This document shows, piece after piece, positions 20,935 through 34,100 of a stretch of 64,000 nucleotides of DNA. This DNA comes from Limnanthes douglasii subsp. nivea (lineage: Eukaryota; Streptophyta; Magnoliopsida; Brassicales; Limnanthaceae), in NCBI GenBank assembly GCA_036936605.1, contig JAUPFV010000002.1, forward strand, positions 334,279,215 to 334,343,214, in the 5' to 3' direction. Position numbers and translations under genes: made by a program. How positions within the stretch are numbered: position 1 is the stretch's first letter; every line of letters begins with the position of its first letter. Below the pieces are notes generated by a model, which worked only from the letters and a program-made list of their open reading frames with translations, made no database searches and was not told the origin of the DNA.

Positions 20935-22959
20935 ATGTCCAACCCCACTTATTTACATGACATGTCAGAAGATGAACATGCTCTGATATATTCCATTAAT
21001 ACTGATCCTCCTTGCTTTCCCTCTATTATGAATGCGTTGTTTGTGCAGATCGTGAAACGTATATTTATCTGGATCACATTAACAAGTTGTGGTATTGTAA
21101 ACCATTCATTATTTTTGGTGACCGCACCAACACTGTCTCCTACATCAGAAAGCCTTCTAAAATCATCAATTTTACTCTTTCTTGACTTGTCTGGTTTCGA
21201 CTCGGGTAACGATATGGTTCTTAATGGATCTAGTAAATTTAATGACTCGGGCTTGATCTAAGTGTTTTAGGATTTCAGTCGGTGTGAAAGTTTCCATCAT
21301 TTATATCCTTAACATGGAACTACCATGCTTATTATTTATGATGGGCCTCTTTGCAACCAAATTACAAATTATTATCATGTAGGCCTCTACTCATCCAACT
21401 TCCCATTCTTACCAAAACACAGTCAACAAAAAACCCAAAAACATATTTTTCGTTTAACTATTTACAAATGTTTTCTCTATTAAGCCTCATTTACATGGGT
21501 GTTTAATCTTAAACCCAAACATAACCAACTAGACTTACATGTCTCATATGGAACTCCAACTTCCTCTAAGAGGTCCTATTTTATTATGAGCCTTGCTAAA
21601 AAAATTACTAAGTCGAGTAAAAGTCATATTCTTAACCCGGATACCATATAATAAAAACTTACTACAACTATCATAACTATCCAATAATTATATATTCCCT
21701 CATAAATATCCCCATCCGCTATGGAAATTATCCCTTTAACTAACATTCTTTCTCATCAGCTACAGACCCTAACCTTCCACAATTCATATCATTTTTCTCA
21801 CCAACCTTAACTTGATAAAAGAGTCATCTCTTAATTCCAATATCGGCTCTTACTAGCTCAATCAACTATTTGATGGTCACCAGTCCACCTTTCATCCTCC
21901 ATCATCTTTTTGGTTAAAATTATGGTTACGGTTAAGGAACATTGTTATCCATATTCATTAAAGTTACCACAAACATTGAGTTTACTAACTATGAGCTACT
22001 TCTCCCGATGGATGCCATGTAGAATACTTTTAAATATTGGAAAAAATGTTTAATAAGTTACTCTATAAGATATCACCCTTATATCACTCAAATTAAAGTC
22101 AACGCTGAAAGTCTCTAGCGAAAGTTTGGGCTTGATGAATGTCTCGTCAACCCACACGATTACTTCTTTTTTTATTTTTGCTCAAGTAAGCACGTAACAG
22201 TTCTTTTAAAAATAACTTTTTGTATTTCACGGGTTACGTATGATTCTTAAAAAAATGGGAATTGATGGTCATGTCACCCAAATGCTTGTTAAAAGAAATT
22301 TTTATATGTATAAAAATATATAACTTATTCCAAATTGTTATGAACCTCAAAATGATTAAGTTATATTGCACAGTTTGGGTACCCCTTAGTATTTTGATAA
22401 GCATACCGAGAACTACATTCACCTTAGTTTACGAGGGTATGTGTGGTTATTAGAGTTGGTACCAAAATCTATAAACATCATAATTCGTTTCTTAAATAAG
22501 TTTACCACCTTAAAATTAGAAGACTATAAATTGTCTTTATTATACTCCTCATTACGACACTTCTAGATGCGCCTCCATTTTTATGCAATTTTTGCAACTA
22601 TAGCAACCATGCTTCAAATACCATTGTGATCGACAACCCAACTCATTACCTTCACCCATTTATAAAATACCTTTATATCTCTCGATCCTCTCTTGGGCTA
22701 TAAATAGAACCATAATCAGCACTGAATTGATCTGGTTAATGGAAAAGAACTACTTACTGCTTCGAGTAAACGCAAGTTGTCTTTTATTGAAAACCACTTT
22801 TCTAAACTCGTTAGGGAGATTGATTTTTTCAATAATATTAATGCCATTTTTCCCATTTCAGTCTCATTGGAAATTCGGAGGATGTTATGAATAGTGTTTC
22901 ACATATGGAAGATGATATGGTTATAAACCATACTTAATGATTGTAAGTTTCTCAATATT
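20935..22959 (+). other. Unassigned, possibly LINE ORF1 remains
   Basis: A plus-strand frame at 20,935-21,261 (108 aa, alternative start) has no recognisable family. Around 22,330-22,450 a frame reads KLYCTVWVPLSI, faintly like the VPVWVKL-N-P segment of plant LINE ORF1 proteins (DUF4283 type). That position, upstream of the LINE ORF2 relic, would fit. The evidence is weak and no zinc knuckle was seen. Confidence 0.3.
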
Positions 22960-25900
22960 TATCGTCTTTTATAATGCCAATGAGCTAAATGGCCATGCAC
23001 AAAAAATTGATGTTGCTTACTTTATTTTTAGTAATAATATATATGTTATTTGCTTGCTTGAAATCAAAGTCTAACATTTTAGTGTTACTTCTATTATCAA
23101 ATCTATTATCTCATATTGGTACACTTCTAACTACTGCTTTTACCCTATTAAAATAATTTGAATTTCTTAAAACATATACGTCTTTTTAATTTTTATCCTT
23201 TTAACCTCAACCCAAGACATATTTTGTAAAATCCATAGCATATCCACGTATGTTTCATTTAAGGTCACTTTAGTTTATGCGTTTAACATCATCTCAGAAA
23301 AGGTATCCACTATAATATGACCTTAATATGGATGACTTCTCCCATAAATCCTTTGGGTCATCATAAGGGATTTCACTTCAATTCACAAGTTTGAGCAACG
23401 CACATACCACTGTTACGTGGGAAATACGTAAATGATTTTAGTACATGTTACTATAATAAAAAATTGAGTTATCTCGAAGTTATTGGATACCAATATACCT
23501 GATGAAACAAAAAACCTGAACACCTCAGTTCTTCAAATATTAATCGTATTATAAACAATAACGGTTGGCACGCGACATCCTCGTCTTAACACTAAACAAC
23601 CTTTATGTTATTTTGATATGTGGAATTCCCACCCAGATTTCTTGATAGTAGTCTATATTTGTTAGAATTTTCCTTTTGAGTCTTCTAATATTATGGTTAC
23701 TAAATGCATATAATCCAAAAGTTCTTTAAGAGTTTAAACTGTAAATAATATAACTAGATTACCTCACATATTAATATTGTCCAAGATTTCTTTTTTCATC
23801 TCAAACTTACTTAAATTATGACCCTACTAATCCCATTATTGTGGTTGTTAAAGTATAAGCCTCAAATTTCTATATTTATTTGTAAAATTAAAAAGTTTTT
23901 CTATAAACACAAATCTAGGAAGTATTAGCTTAAACTTGGCGATAAACACCATGTTCTTATATAAGAGCCTTGAGACTTGTATACTTTGTATATATATATA
24001 TATTTCCAATAGACAAATGACCATCTCTGATTCGCCAAGTGGTGTTAATAGAGTTTTTGTTGGTTAATTCACCAACCTCTTGGGGAAACTTAGTCTCCTT
24101 AAGTCTAACAGTTCTAACATAATTATAAACTTACTCACCTTTGAGGTTACACCTTATGACAAAGCTCTTATGGTCAGGACGAAGTTTAATAATGAGATTA
24201 AAAAGACATAAATACCACTAAGTCTCCCGATCCTAAGAGGTTTAATGTTGTTCTTTTAAAACCACCTCAAATATTGATGATGATAATGTGTGTAATATTG
24301 CAACATCATTTACATACTCTTAACCCTGAATGAAATAAAACAATCATTACATTAATTCCCAAGAGGGATATCTATTAATTGACATATGATTTAAGATATA
24401 TAACATGTTGCAACATTCTCTACAAAACTATTTCAAAAATCCTAGATAATAGAAAAAAAAACCTAATTTCCTTAACAGTCAACTCATAGTCTGATTTTGT
24501 TAAATGTATAAGTATTACAAACAATCTCATAAACTCTTTATAATCTACCAGACCAATAGTTTTGGCATCAATTTTTCTTTCAAATTTGACATCATGTAAG
24601 TTTTTTTATAATGTTAGAAGTCATATATTTGTTGACATATTAATAACCAAATAGTTCTCGGATAAAATAACTAATTGGATCATCCATTATCTTACATAAC
24701 ATTTCTCTTATATCAATGTCAATAATGATCTTAAATGAAACTTCCCAGACCACCGCAGAATCCGTCAAGAAGACCCTTTAACATCCTTTCTTTTTGTCAT
24801 AATCAGACAAGTTCTATTTAATATCATAATAGAAAAAAAAGAATAACAATTTTAAACTTCATTGTAAGTTTTTAACTTACCGTATTATTGCAATAATTAT
24901 CGCATCGAGATCGAAACATCTATATTATGTAAGCTGGTTATAACTTATTAAATCGATTATGTTTGCTACCCAAGTATATTGGGCTTCCATTTCCATTATG
25001 ACATCTAAAATCATCAATGAACTTTACCAAACCATATTCATAATATGAAGGTTACTGGTACCAAAATGACTTGGTATAAAAGGGTTATCTAAAGCTTATG
25101 ATAACCTTTGGATTATAGTTCTTAAAATATGGAATCAGAGGGGTGTCATCGAGTAACTATGATATATAACAAGTGTTAAAAATCATTTTATTTAGTGTAG
25201 TTAGATTAAATCTAAAATAGAATAAAATACTAATTTATGAAACTTAAAAACTGGTCCCTATATTCTTAGATGTGGGGGAAAATACTCTGTATAAGACCTA
25301 CAAGTATAAACTTATTGAATATATCGGTGAGAAACAATGAATCTACCTCTCTTTGGGTTGACCCATGGATTTTTCCTACATTATTAGTCTATCGTTATAA
25401 AATTTGTATTACAAATGACTTTAAACTTGACAATAGTCTCAAAATATCGGATATTATTGTTAATGGTACATGGTATTGACCCCAAATATGTCTACTAACA
25501 TTACAAAAAATGGTAAATTCGTTCGTAAAATTATTAATATAAATCAGGTGTTTCCTCTCTTAACAATTTTAACTCTCAGAACCTGTCTGATATGTACCCA
25601 AAAGGATAATTTTTTTCGTCAGTGATATGTATAATGCTATTAGAATCACTTATAACAAGGTGTCCTGGGCTAATATGATATGGAATAAATATGAAATTTC
25701 TCGATATTCTTTTATTTTCTCTTACAATTTTGGATAAAATCACTACTAAAGATATTTCTAATTGCTTAAGGCGTAAAAAATTCCCCCATTTGTATTTTAT
25801 ATTTAAACTGGTTGGAATCTATGAATAATTTATTTGCGATTGTTAGTTCTATTGTAGAATTTGAAATGAAATGCAGTGTATGTTTGACCTTACGGTCACA

Positions 25901-26390
25901 GATTCCAAATATAAGTATATGGTTACTTTATCCTCATTTTGGTCCACTATATAAGGTAATCAACTTCATAGGACTAAATACTACTTTCAGTGCAATCATA
26001 TATCATGTTTGGCGGGGACGTACTTGATACTTTTTTAGTCTATTCTAGCTCGTGCATCTACTATCTCATTCAGATTGATCGATGATATTTGGTATAAATT
26101 CCGCATAAATAAAGTCATTTATCCACCTTAGTTCGCGACCTCATATTCTTTCCCTCCCCATACAACTTTACTATATTTTACATTAGGTTTTATTTATTCC
26201 AAGGTTCCTTATAGCCGGCGAGCCTTTTATTTTCATGAACTAATTGTTGCTCACTTTTATTGGGTCTTTATTTAGATACTTGTTGTTTACTATTGTTAGG
26301 TCTTTCTGATGTATTGCAAGTCTATTTCGGTAAATGTCTCGATGTATATGTAAAACTTTATTCTCAATAATTTTATGATTTTAACAAAAA
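22960..26390 (+). mobile_element. Decayed L1-type LINE, ORF2
   Basis: ORF2 motifs occur in order on the plus strand, broken by many stops. Near 23,050 is CLLEIKV (endonuclease N-terminus, usually LLETK). Near 23,955 is LKLGDKHH, the L-LGDKNTKFFH region before RT. At about 24,330-24,450 the frame reads NKTIITLIPKRDIYQLTYDL followed by RYITCCNILYKTISKILDNR, the classic plant LINE RT start. SDFVKCISITNNLINSL follows near 24,490, and RRIRQEDPLTSFLFVIIRQV at about 24,754-24,815 equals the GLRQGDPLSPYLFVL motif. The zinc-binding C-terminal region is seen at 25,270-25,480 (STSLWVDPW, SDIIVNGTW) and 25,650-26,025 (VSWANMIWN, AIIYHVWRGR). The 3' end runs into AT-rich sequence near 26,390. Confidence 0.88.
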
Positions 26391-26999
26391 ACAAAAATTT
26401 AAAATACATACTAAGAATTTTGTTTAATACATATGAGGCATAAATGGCAGTAAAAAAGACTTATTAAACCCTCAAAGGGATACAAGTCTTGAAATAATCC
26501 ATCCAAATTTATCTTTCATATTAAGTTTTTTTAATCCTTCCGACGGATCCACATATGAAGCCATATACATTTACAGTTGCACTTACTTAATCATCGAGTC
26601 AGCAGAATAATTAGTTTATTTATAAACATAATTGAAATCAAAGTTTGGATTATTTACGAAATCTCTCTACATACCATAAGTACATCCTCACTATAATCCT
26701 TATTGTCGTCACGATATTTCGCTAACGCGTGTAACTCTAACGAGTCCGTATTTACAACAAACACCTTATACTTACGGTCCAACACCATATATAGCCTAAT
26801 ATATAAAGTTCCACATGAAAAGATGACCTTAGCAAACTTGAGCCACAAATCCACCTATAAAGTAACCATCCACGTCCTAAAAACAATCTCTTTACACCCG
26901 TTATCCGACAATCCGACCACAATCACCCATTAGTGTTGAGTTTAACTTATACACTTTGCTTACTAGTGTACTTCTCGATGAAATTATAAGTCATTAATT
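26391..26999. other. Spacer between two LINE relics
   Basis: Apart from the minus-strand frame at 26,654-26,854, listed separately, nothing is recognisable here. Confidence 0.5.
26654..26854 (-). pseudogene. Possible DUF295 / SKIP23-type F-box protein fragment
   Basis: The 66-aa frame contains YMVLDRKYKVFVVNTDSLEL and, after an acidic stretch, VLMVCREIS. This order (a strand giving V-x-VVD--SLEL, an acidic loop, then ELLMVCR) resembles the C-terminal DUF295 domain of plant F-box proteins such as SKIP23. Upstream on the minus strand a frame reads GCKEIVFRTWMVTL before a stop. No F-box is visible and the piece is too short for certainty. It may be a gene-fragment capture or chance. Confidence 0.3.
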
Positions 27000-27560
27000 A
27001 ACATATTTTCTCCAAGCTTGAATATAATTTTTGGTCGTGTTCCAAATCATAGTCCGAATTTTTGCTATAGAGTTTTTCTTTTCAGCACGCTAAAAAACCA
27101 TGTTATTTATATCCAACCATATATGACATAGTATAGCAAATTTAAGAGTTAGATTTTATAGGCTATTGGACTTCCCCTGACACCTTAACAATTCGCTCCA
27201 CCATCTTAATATCTCACAAATGCTCGTTCATTTTTCTAATGCACAAACAATATTTTTATTGCTATCCACCTTGAAGTTTCGATTTTCTTCCAGTATATGG
27301 TACATACTGCGTAATGCTTTCGAACCTTCTTCTTAAATTCGCAAAAGACTACTCCATGATTTTCAAAGATCTTTGTAGCTCTCACTATCTAAAAACGAAT
27401 AAATAACCATCTCTGGAGTCTTACCACACTTACCGCAAAAAATCAACACTATAACAGCTCATCTTACCAACTAATCCGTCGTCGGAAAATTATTATTACC
27501 ACATGTCAAAATAATACTCGTACTTTTTTCAAACACTTGAATATCTAAAATAATACTACC
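27000..27560 (-). mobile_element. 3' end of a second LINE, minus strand
   Basis: Read on the minus strand, the segment carries decayed ORF2 C-terminal features. CGKCGKTPE-like cysteines lie near 27,440, then SKDL-KSWSSLLRI. Later comes LKFAILCHIWLDINNMVF near 27,110, equivalent to the AAIYHIWKERN-RIF end of plant LINEs, followed by AKIRTMIWNTTKNYIQ. Stops occur throughout. It ends about 0.5 kb upstream of the importin start codon and points away from that gene. Confidence 0.65.
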
Positions 27561-28104
27561 ATTCACTTAACTACATCAACAAATTATAAAATGATTTTAC
27601 CCAACTACCACTTATATTGCTCTCATTGAGCTATATTTAACCCACTAAAAAAAACTTTTACACGTACACATTTTAATCCGAGAGCCTAAATACACTCCGA
27701 TGACTATTCTCTAAAATACTTTGTTTGATCCAAATGCCTTACTAAAGTTTAGACATAATAAAATACACTTAAATACTAAAACATTTTTGATAAATATTTG
27801 AAATATAATACTTAATAAAATTGAAAGGCGATGGATGAAGGAAAAACTTAGTTTTGGTGTGAGCCGCTGATTAGCCAATGAGATGGAGCCTTTTAAAGTC
27901 GTTGAGATTGATCAGTCACTCTTATCATATAAACCGTTGGATTGGCGACTCTTATCGATAAGTGCTTCCACCGTATTTTGAACTCCCTCTTTCTTTATCT
28001 TGAATTCTTTTTCTTCATTCAATCTTCCCCCCACTTCTTTTTTGGAGCCATCACCCGCAAATAAACCTCCCTCCAATTTTCTCTCTCGCACACCTTGCTC
28101 AGCC
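27561..28104 (+). promoter_or_regulatory. Promoter and 5' leader region of the importin gene
   Basis: These 544 bases separate the LINE remnant from the importin ATG. The last 100 bases are C/T-rich (CTTCCCCCCACTTC, CTCCCTCCAATTTTCTCTC), typical of a plant 5' untranslated leader. No single TATA box stands out. A word pair ACTCTTATCATATAAACC and ACTCTTATCGATAAG recurs at about 27,919 and 27,949. The transcription start cannot be set from sequence. Confidence 0.5.
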
Positions 28105-31100
28105 ATGGCTACCGATCCGATTCAGATGCAAATCGTCCTCCTTCTCGGTCCTGATCCATCGCACTTCGAATCCCTAATCTCCCAACTCATGTCGTCCTCC
28201 AACGACCAAAGGTCTAATGCCGAGTGGCTCTTCAACATCTGCAAACAGAATAACCCGGACTCACTCGTCCTCAAACTTGCTCATCTCTTGCATTCGTCGA
28301 CTCACCCGTCGCTCTCTTCTATGGCCGCCGTGCTCCTCCGTAAACAGTTAACTCGAATCGACGACTCGTCCTTCCTCTACCTTTCCCTTGCCGCGTCGAC
28401 TCAGTCGACGCTTAAATCCGTTCTTCTTGCTTCTCTGCAGCAAGAAGGAAGTAAATCCCTAGCGAAGAAGGTTTGCGATACGGTTTCGGAGCTCGCCTCT
28501 GCTATCTTGCCGGAAGGAGGTTGGCCGGAGCTGTTTCCTTTCATGTTTCAGTGCGTCACAGCTGAGAATTATCACCTCCAAGAAGTCGCGTTATTGATTT
28601 TCTCACGATTGGCTCAGTACATTGGTGAAACCCTAATTCCTCATTTGAATACTTTACATTCTGTATTCTTGCAGTGTTTAGGGAATTCGAAATCTCCTGA
28701 TGTTAGAATCGCGGCCTTAGGTGCCTCTATCAATTTTGTACAATGTTTGTCGAGCTCAGCCGATAGGGATATGTTCCAGGATTTGTTGCCCTTAATGATG
28801 CAGAATTTGACCGAGGCATTGAACTCGGGGCAGGAAGCAACAGCCCAGGATGTTCTAGAGTTGTTTATAGACTTAGCAGGAAGCGAGCCTAGGTTTTTAA
28901 GAAAACAGTTGGTAGAAGTTGTGGGGTCAATGCTGCAAATTGCAGAGGCAGAATCCTTGGAAGAAGGTACAAGGCATTTGGGGATAGAGTTTGTGATAAC
29001 TTTAGCAGAGGCTAGAGAGAGGGCACCTGGGATGATTAGGAAGCTGCCACAATTCATCAGTAGACTGTTTGCTGTGCTGATGAACATGTTGGTTGATATT
29101 GAGGATGATCCGGCTTGGCATAGTGCGGAAACAGAAGCTGAGGATGCAGGGGAGACGACTAATTATGGGTTTGGTCAAGAGTGTCTAGACAGACTATCCA
29201 TCGCGCTAGGTGGGAACACAATTTTTCCTGGTGCTTGTGAGCTGCTAGTGGTTTTTTTGGCATCTACAGAGTGGGAAAGGCGACATGCTGCTCTCATTGC
29301 TCTTGCACAAATTGCAGAGGGTTGCTCAAAGGTGTTTAGATTTTTTGTTTATCTGTTTGATATTTGTTTTCTATGTACACGCAGCTGTTGCTTAATATTG
29401 GTGTTTATGCCGTCATGTTGGTATTGAGTAGCGGAATAGATTTGTTTGTTTGATTGCAATTATTTCTGATTCTGTACTTAGGAGGAGTAATTGTTATGTT
29501 TCTATATCTCATTGAATCTGTTTTTCTGTGTACTTTTGTTTCGGGCTTTAAGATCTTGCTATCGAAAGTATGTTTATTTGCATCTACTATTATATTTGTT
29601 TATTTCTTTCTTATCATCATTGATGCAGGCAATGATAAAAAGCCTGGAACATGTTGTGTCAATGATTTTGAACTCATTCCAAGATCCTCATCCTCGAGTC
29701 AGATGGGCAGCTATTAATGCAATTGGACAGTTATCAACCGACTTGGGTCCCTTTTTGCAAACTCAACATCATCACACTGTGCTGCCTACATTAGCCAGTG
29801 CCATGGATGATTTCCAAAATCCCAGATTGCAGGTCTAGATCTAATACTCATTACTTTATAGAAACATGGTATTAGTGGATGTGATGTGAATCATTTATTT
29901 GTTATGTAGGCCCATGCTGCTTCTGCAGTCCTCAATTTTAGTGAAAACTGTGCCCCTGAAGTTTTGGCTCTTTACTTAGACGGGATCGTGAGCAAACTTC
30001 TTGTGCTTCTTCAGGTATAGCTCATACTCTTCTCCATAGTACTACATCCTTAAACTGAGAAGCCAATCTGTTCATTAATGGAGTTTTTTCGAAAATGATG
30101 CTGAATTAATTACTTTTCAGTATAGCTGAAAAAATGTAGTAGAATCTAGTTCAGTTAACATCTTGCTTGCTATTCTTATTGATAACAAAATGTTTATTGG
30201 GTCGGTTTCTCTGGGCTTTTACCACTTCAAAACTGTAATAAAGAATTGTTTTGGATTTGAGATTTTTTTGAGTAGCCTTTTGTTTTTAGAAAACCATATT
30301 TTGTTCATTCTTCTAGAGAATGTGGCTTATGTGCATGTTAGATCATAACTTTTTAAAAATTTGCACTGACAGAATGGAAAGCAAATGGTTCAAGAGGGCG
30401 CCTTAACAGCTTTAGCATCAGTTGCCGACTCAACGCAGGTATTTTTAGCGACGATTTTTGTTAATTAATTAACTTAAGAATGCTTTGTGACAGGATGCTA
30501 TGTTGATAATAGGAGCAATTTCAAAAGTATTATGATGCCGTGATACCTTACTTAAAAGTTATATTGACAAATGCTAATGACAAATCGAACCGCATGCTTC
30601 GTGCCAAATCTATGGAGTGCATTAGTTTGGTTGGAATGGCTGTTGGAAAAGATAAATTTAAGGACGACGCTAAGCAGGTGGGGATACAAAATTTAATCTA
30701 GTCTTTTCTATCAAATTTGGTATTCATCTTGTGATTTTCCTCCAACTATAAGCATATAAAACTACATGCCTCGTTTGTTTTAGTAATATTGATTTGACAT
30801 TCTATATTCTCCTAAGTGAGCGAGTGCCCTGATTGTTTTTAATGTCTGTCAAGGTGATGGAAGTATTAATGTCACTGCAAGGATCTCAAATGGAGACAGA
30901 TGACCCAACAACCAACTACATGTTACAAGTATGTTCACTCTCATTTTCCCATTAATTGATTTGACAATATATTTTCTGAAAGGGCTGACAAACATCAGCT
31001 GTAAAGGAATTGGATACTCTTTAACACTTCCATATTCCATAAATCGAGTGCTGATAATTTTCTTTGCAATTGTATGATGGATACCTTATTAAAAACTTTG

Positions 31101-34100
31101 CAGGCTTGGGCAAGGCTTTGCAAGTGCCTCGGGCAAGATTTTCTTCCTTACATGAGTTTCGTCATGCCTCCTTTGATTCAATCGGCTCAGCTTAAGCCTG
31201 ATGTAACGATCAAATCTGCAGATTCAGAGGCTGATGATGATGATGATGACACGTAAGCTTTCAGGGTGCTTTATGTTAGATTCATATATATCGGAGTCCG
31301 ATTTTCTATATTCGATATATATTTCACTGTCATAGTCATAGAGTCTACCCCTATTTCTGGTCTGTTCATTTTTGAGAATTTAGGCGGGTTTCAATTTTTT
31401 TTTTCATGTCAATTGATTTGTCTAAATTCTTGGAAACATCACTGCTGAAATTACAAGATCATGCCTCTATCTTTCTTAGACCACATTATATTGCGTATTG
31501 GACTAGTAACAAGCTTAATAGCACAAAGATGTAAAAAGAGAAGGGAGGGGGATTTTGGGAATAATTCTTTTTATTGACATGTATCAGTTCTAAATGTTCC
31601 GTTTCACTTTGTGGCAGTATCGAAACAATTACTCTTGGTGACCAAAGGATCGGGATCAAAACAAGTATCCTGGAGGAGAAAGCTACAGCTTGTAACATGT
31701 TGTGTTGCTATGCAGATGAGTTGAAAGAAGGTTTTTTCCCATGGATAGATCAGGTTACAAGATGATAAACTTTTGCTGCATTTGCAAATTACCATCATAG
31801 GAAGTTAAAGCTAATTAAATGTGATTATATTGTAGGTAGCAACAATTTTAGTACCTCTTTTGAAGTTTTATTTCCATGAAGAAGTTAGGAAAGCAGCTGT
31901 TTCAGGTACCACCATTCACTTTTCTTTTCTGCTCCATGTGTATGGCTTTGGCTTCTTTGTTCTTGGAGCTATATTGACATATATTCTTTTTATAGCCGTG
32001 CCAGAACTACTACGTTCGGCTAAGTTAGCTGTGGAGAAGGGTGTATCTCAAGGTCGTAATGAGTCTTATGTGAAACAATTAAGCGACTATATCATCCCGG
32101 CATTGGTTGAGGCTTTACATAAGGTAATCTTGTTTGAGCCATTATTTGCATTTTAAATTCTAGTTATCTTGTTGTTAATATCATAGGGAGTGGATGATAT
32201 TTACTATATTCATTGATATGTACTAAAAAACAGGAGCCTGAAGTGGAAATTTGTGCAAGCTTGTTGGATGCTTTGAATGAATGTGTACAGGTTTGTAATA
32301 CCTGCAAATTACTATTGATTATTCAGCCAGATTGCAATTTTCTAATTTGCCATATTGTAGCAATTTGGTTTAGTCCTAGCATTTACCTTATTAAGTTCTA
32401 CATCGTGCCAAAGTGTAATATAGCGTATCTTGTTGTATATCATATCGAAGTGTGCATAGATTTTTCGTGTTGAAAAATATTATTAAGGGTAATGAGTAGT
32501 GATGAACCATGGTAATGTTAATTGGATAGCGTTCTTGAATAATGAGTACTAATCGGTTTAGTCAAATGTACACAATATTAAGTTTACTTTTTCCTTTTTG
32601 CTTTACTAGCCATGTTAATTGGAAAGTGTTTTTGAATCATGACTCTCAAAAGTTTTTGAATCATGACTCCTAATTGGTTTAATGAAACGTAGATGGATTA
32701 TGTTCAGTTTTATTCTTACTTTCACCGCAGCTTGTTAGGCATCCAAATATTGTGAGGTAATATGAAATTTACTCTCCATACAGATTTCAGGACAACTTTT
32801 AGATGAAAGTCAAGTAAGGTGCATAGTGGAGGAAATTAAACAAGTTATAACAGCCAGCGCATCTAGGAAACAAGAAAGGGAGGAGAGATCTAAAGCAGAG
32901 GACTTTGACGCCGAAGAGAGGGAAGTCCTTAAGGAAGAAAACGAGCAAGAAGAAGAAGTTTTTGATGAGGTAGTGGTCCTCTTCTATGATTTTTTATTAT
33001 CATATTAGCTTATGCATGTTCTACTAGAGCGTAAACTTATACTATTTATCTTGTGTTGATATTTGTAACCTTGTGAAGGTCGGCGACTTGTTGGGTACCT
33101 TGATACGAACATTCAAGGCCTCTTTCTTGCCTTTCTTCGATGAGCTTTCGTCATATTTAACTCCTATGTGGGTCAGTTCTTTCTCCTACTCGTACTTCAT
33201 TTAGTTGATGCTTATGATACCCGATTAATGCAAGCAGAATTTGCTTCTCTCTCTTGCTTCATAAATGTCTGGTACTGAAGCAAGAGGAGTTCTTCCTTCA
33301 ATTTCTACTCTTTTCTTATAGGGGGATCCTATAGAGGATGTGCCAAAAGTTAATATCTTCTTAGGGGAGGATGTTATGTAGTTTATGGACCGCACTTGAA
33401 CCACTTCTGTATCTTGACTGACTGTAAATTCTTGCCAGTTTGCCATAATGTGTTTTGGACCGATGTACTTTATTAAGACTTGTATATAGAGAAACACGTT
33501 CTTGAAGATGAATAAGTTAATGGCTGCTAATTTTTATCAACTGCAAGTACCTTAAATCCCTGGCGTGATAACATTTACTGTTATTAGTTGTGTCTTAGTA
33601 GGGCACTTGGATTTTCGTAATGCTGACCTGTCTCTTGATTCTGTAGGGTAAAGATAAAACAGCCGAAGAGCGGAGAATCGCTATTTGTATATTTGATGAT
33701 GTTGCAGAGAACTGTGGTGAAGCAGCTCTTAAGTAAACTTCTTGATATATATTTTTCTGATGACTACTGTTTTATCGTTTTTTACGCTCTAATATAATTA
33801 GTCTAATATTTGTTGAATAGATACTACGGTACTTACCTACCTTTCCTCTTGGAAGCCTCCAATGATGAAAATCCAGATGTTCGTCAGGTATAGACTTGAG
33901 TTGGCTCTTCCCTTTTTTGTACTTCTATTCAGCAATCTAATTTTTATGTCCTAAAATTTCCAGGCAGCTGTCTATGGGATTGGTGTTTGCGCGGAATTTG
34001 GTGGATCTGTCTTTAAACCCCTTGTTGGAGGTCTCTGCCTAGATGCATGCATATATCTCTCATCTTTGATTTTATATCATTTTATGCTAAAGCTTGACAA

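Noticed and set aside
28641..29087. 148-aa minus-strand ORF
   Set aside because: It is the antisense shadow of importin exon 1.
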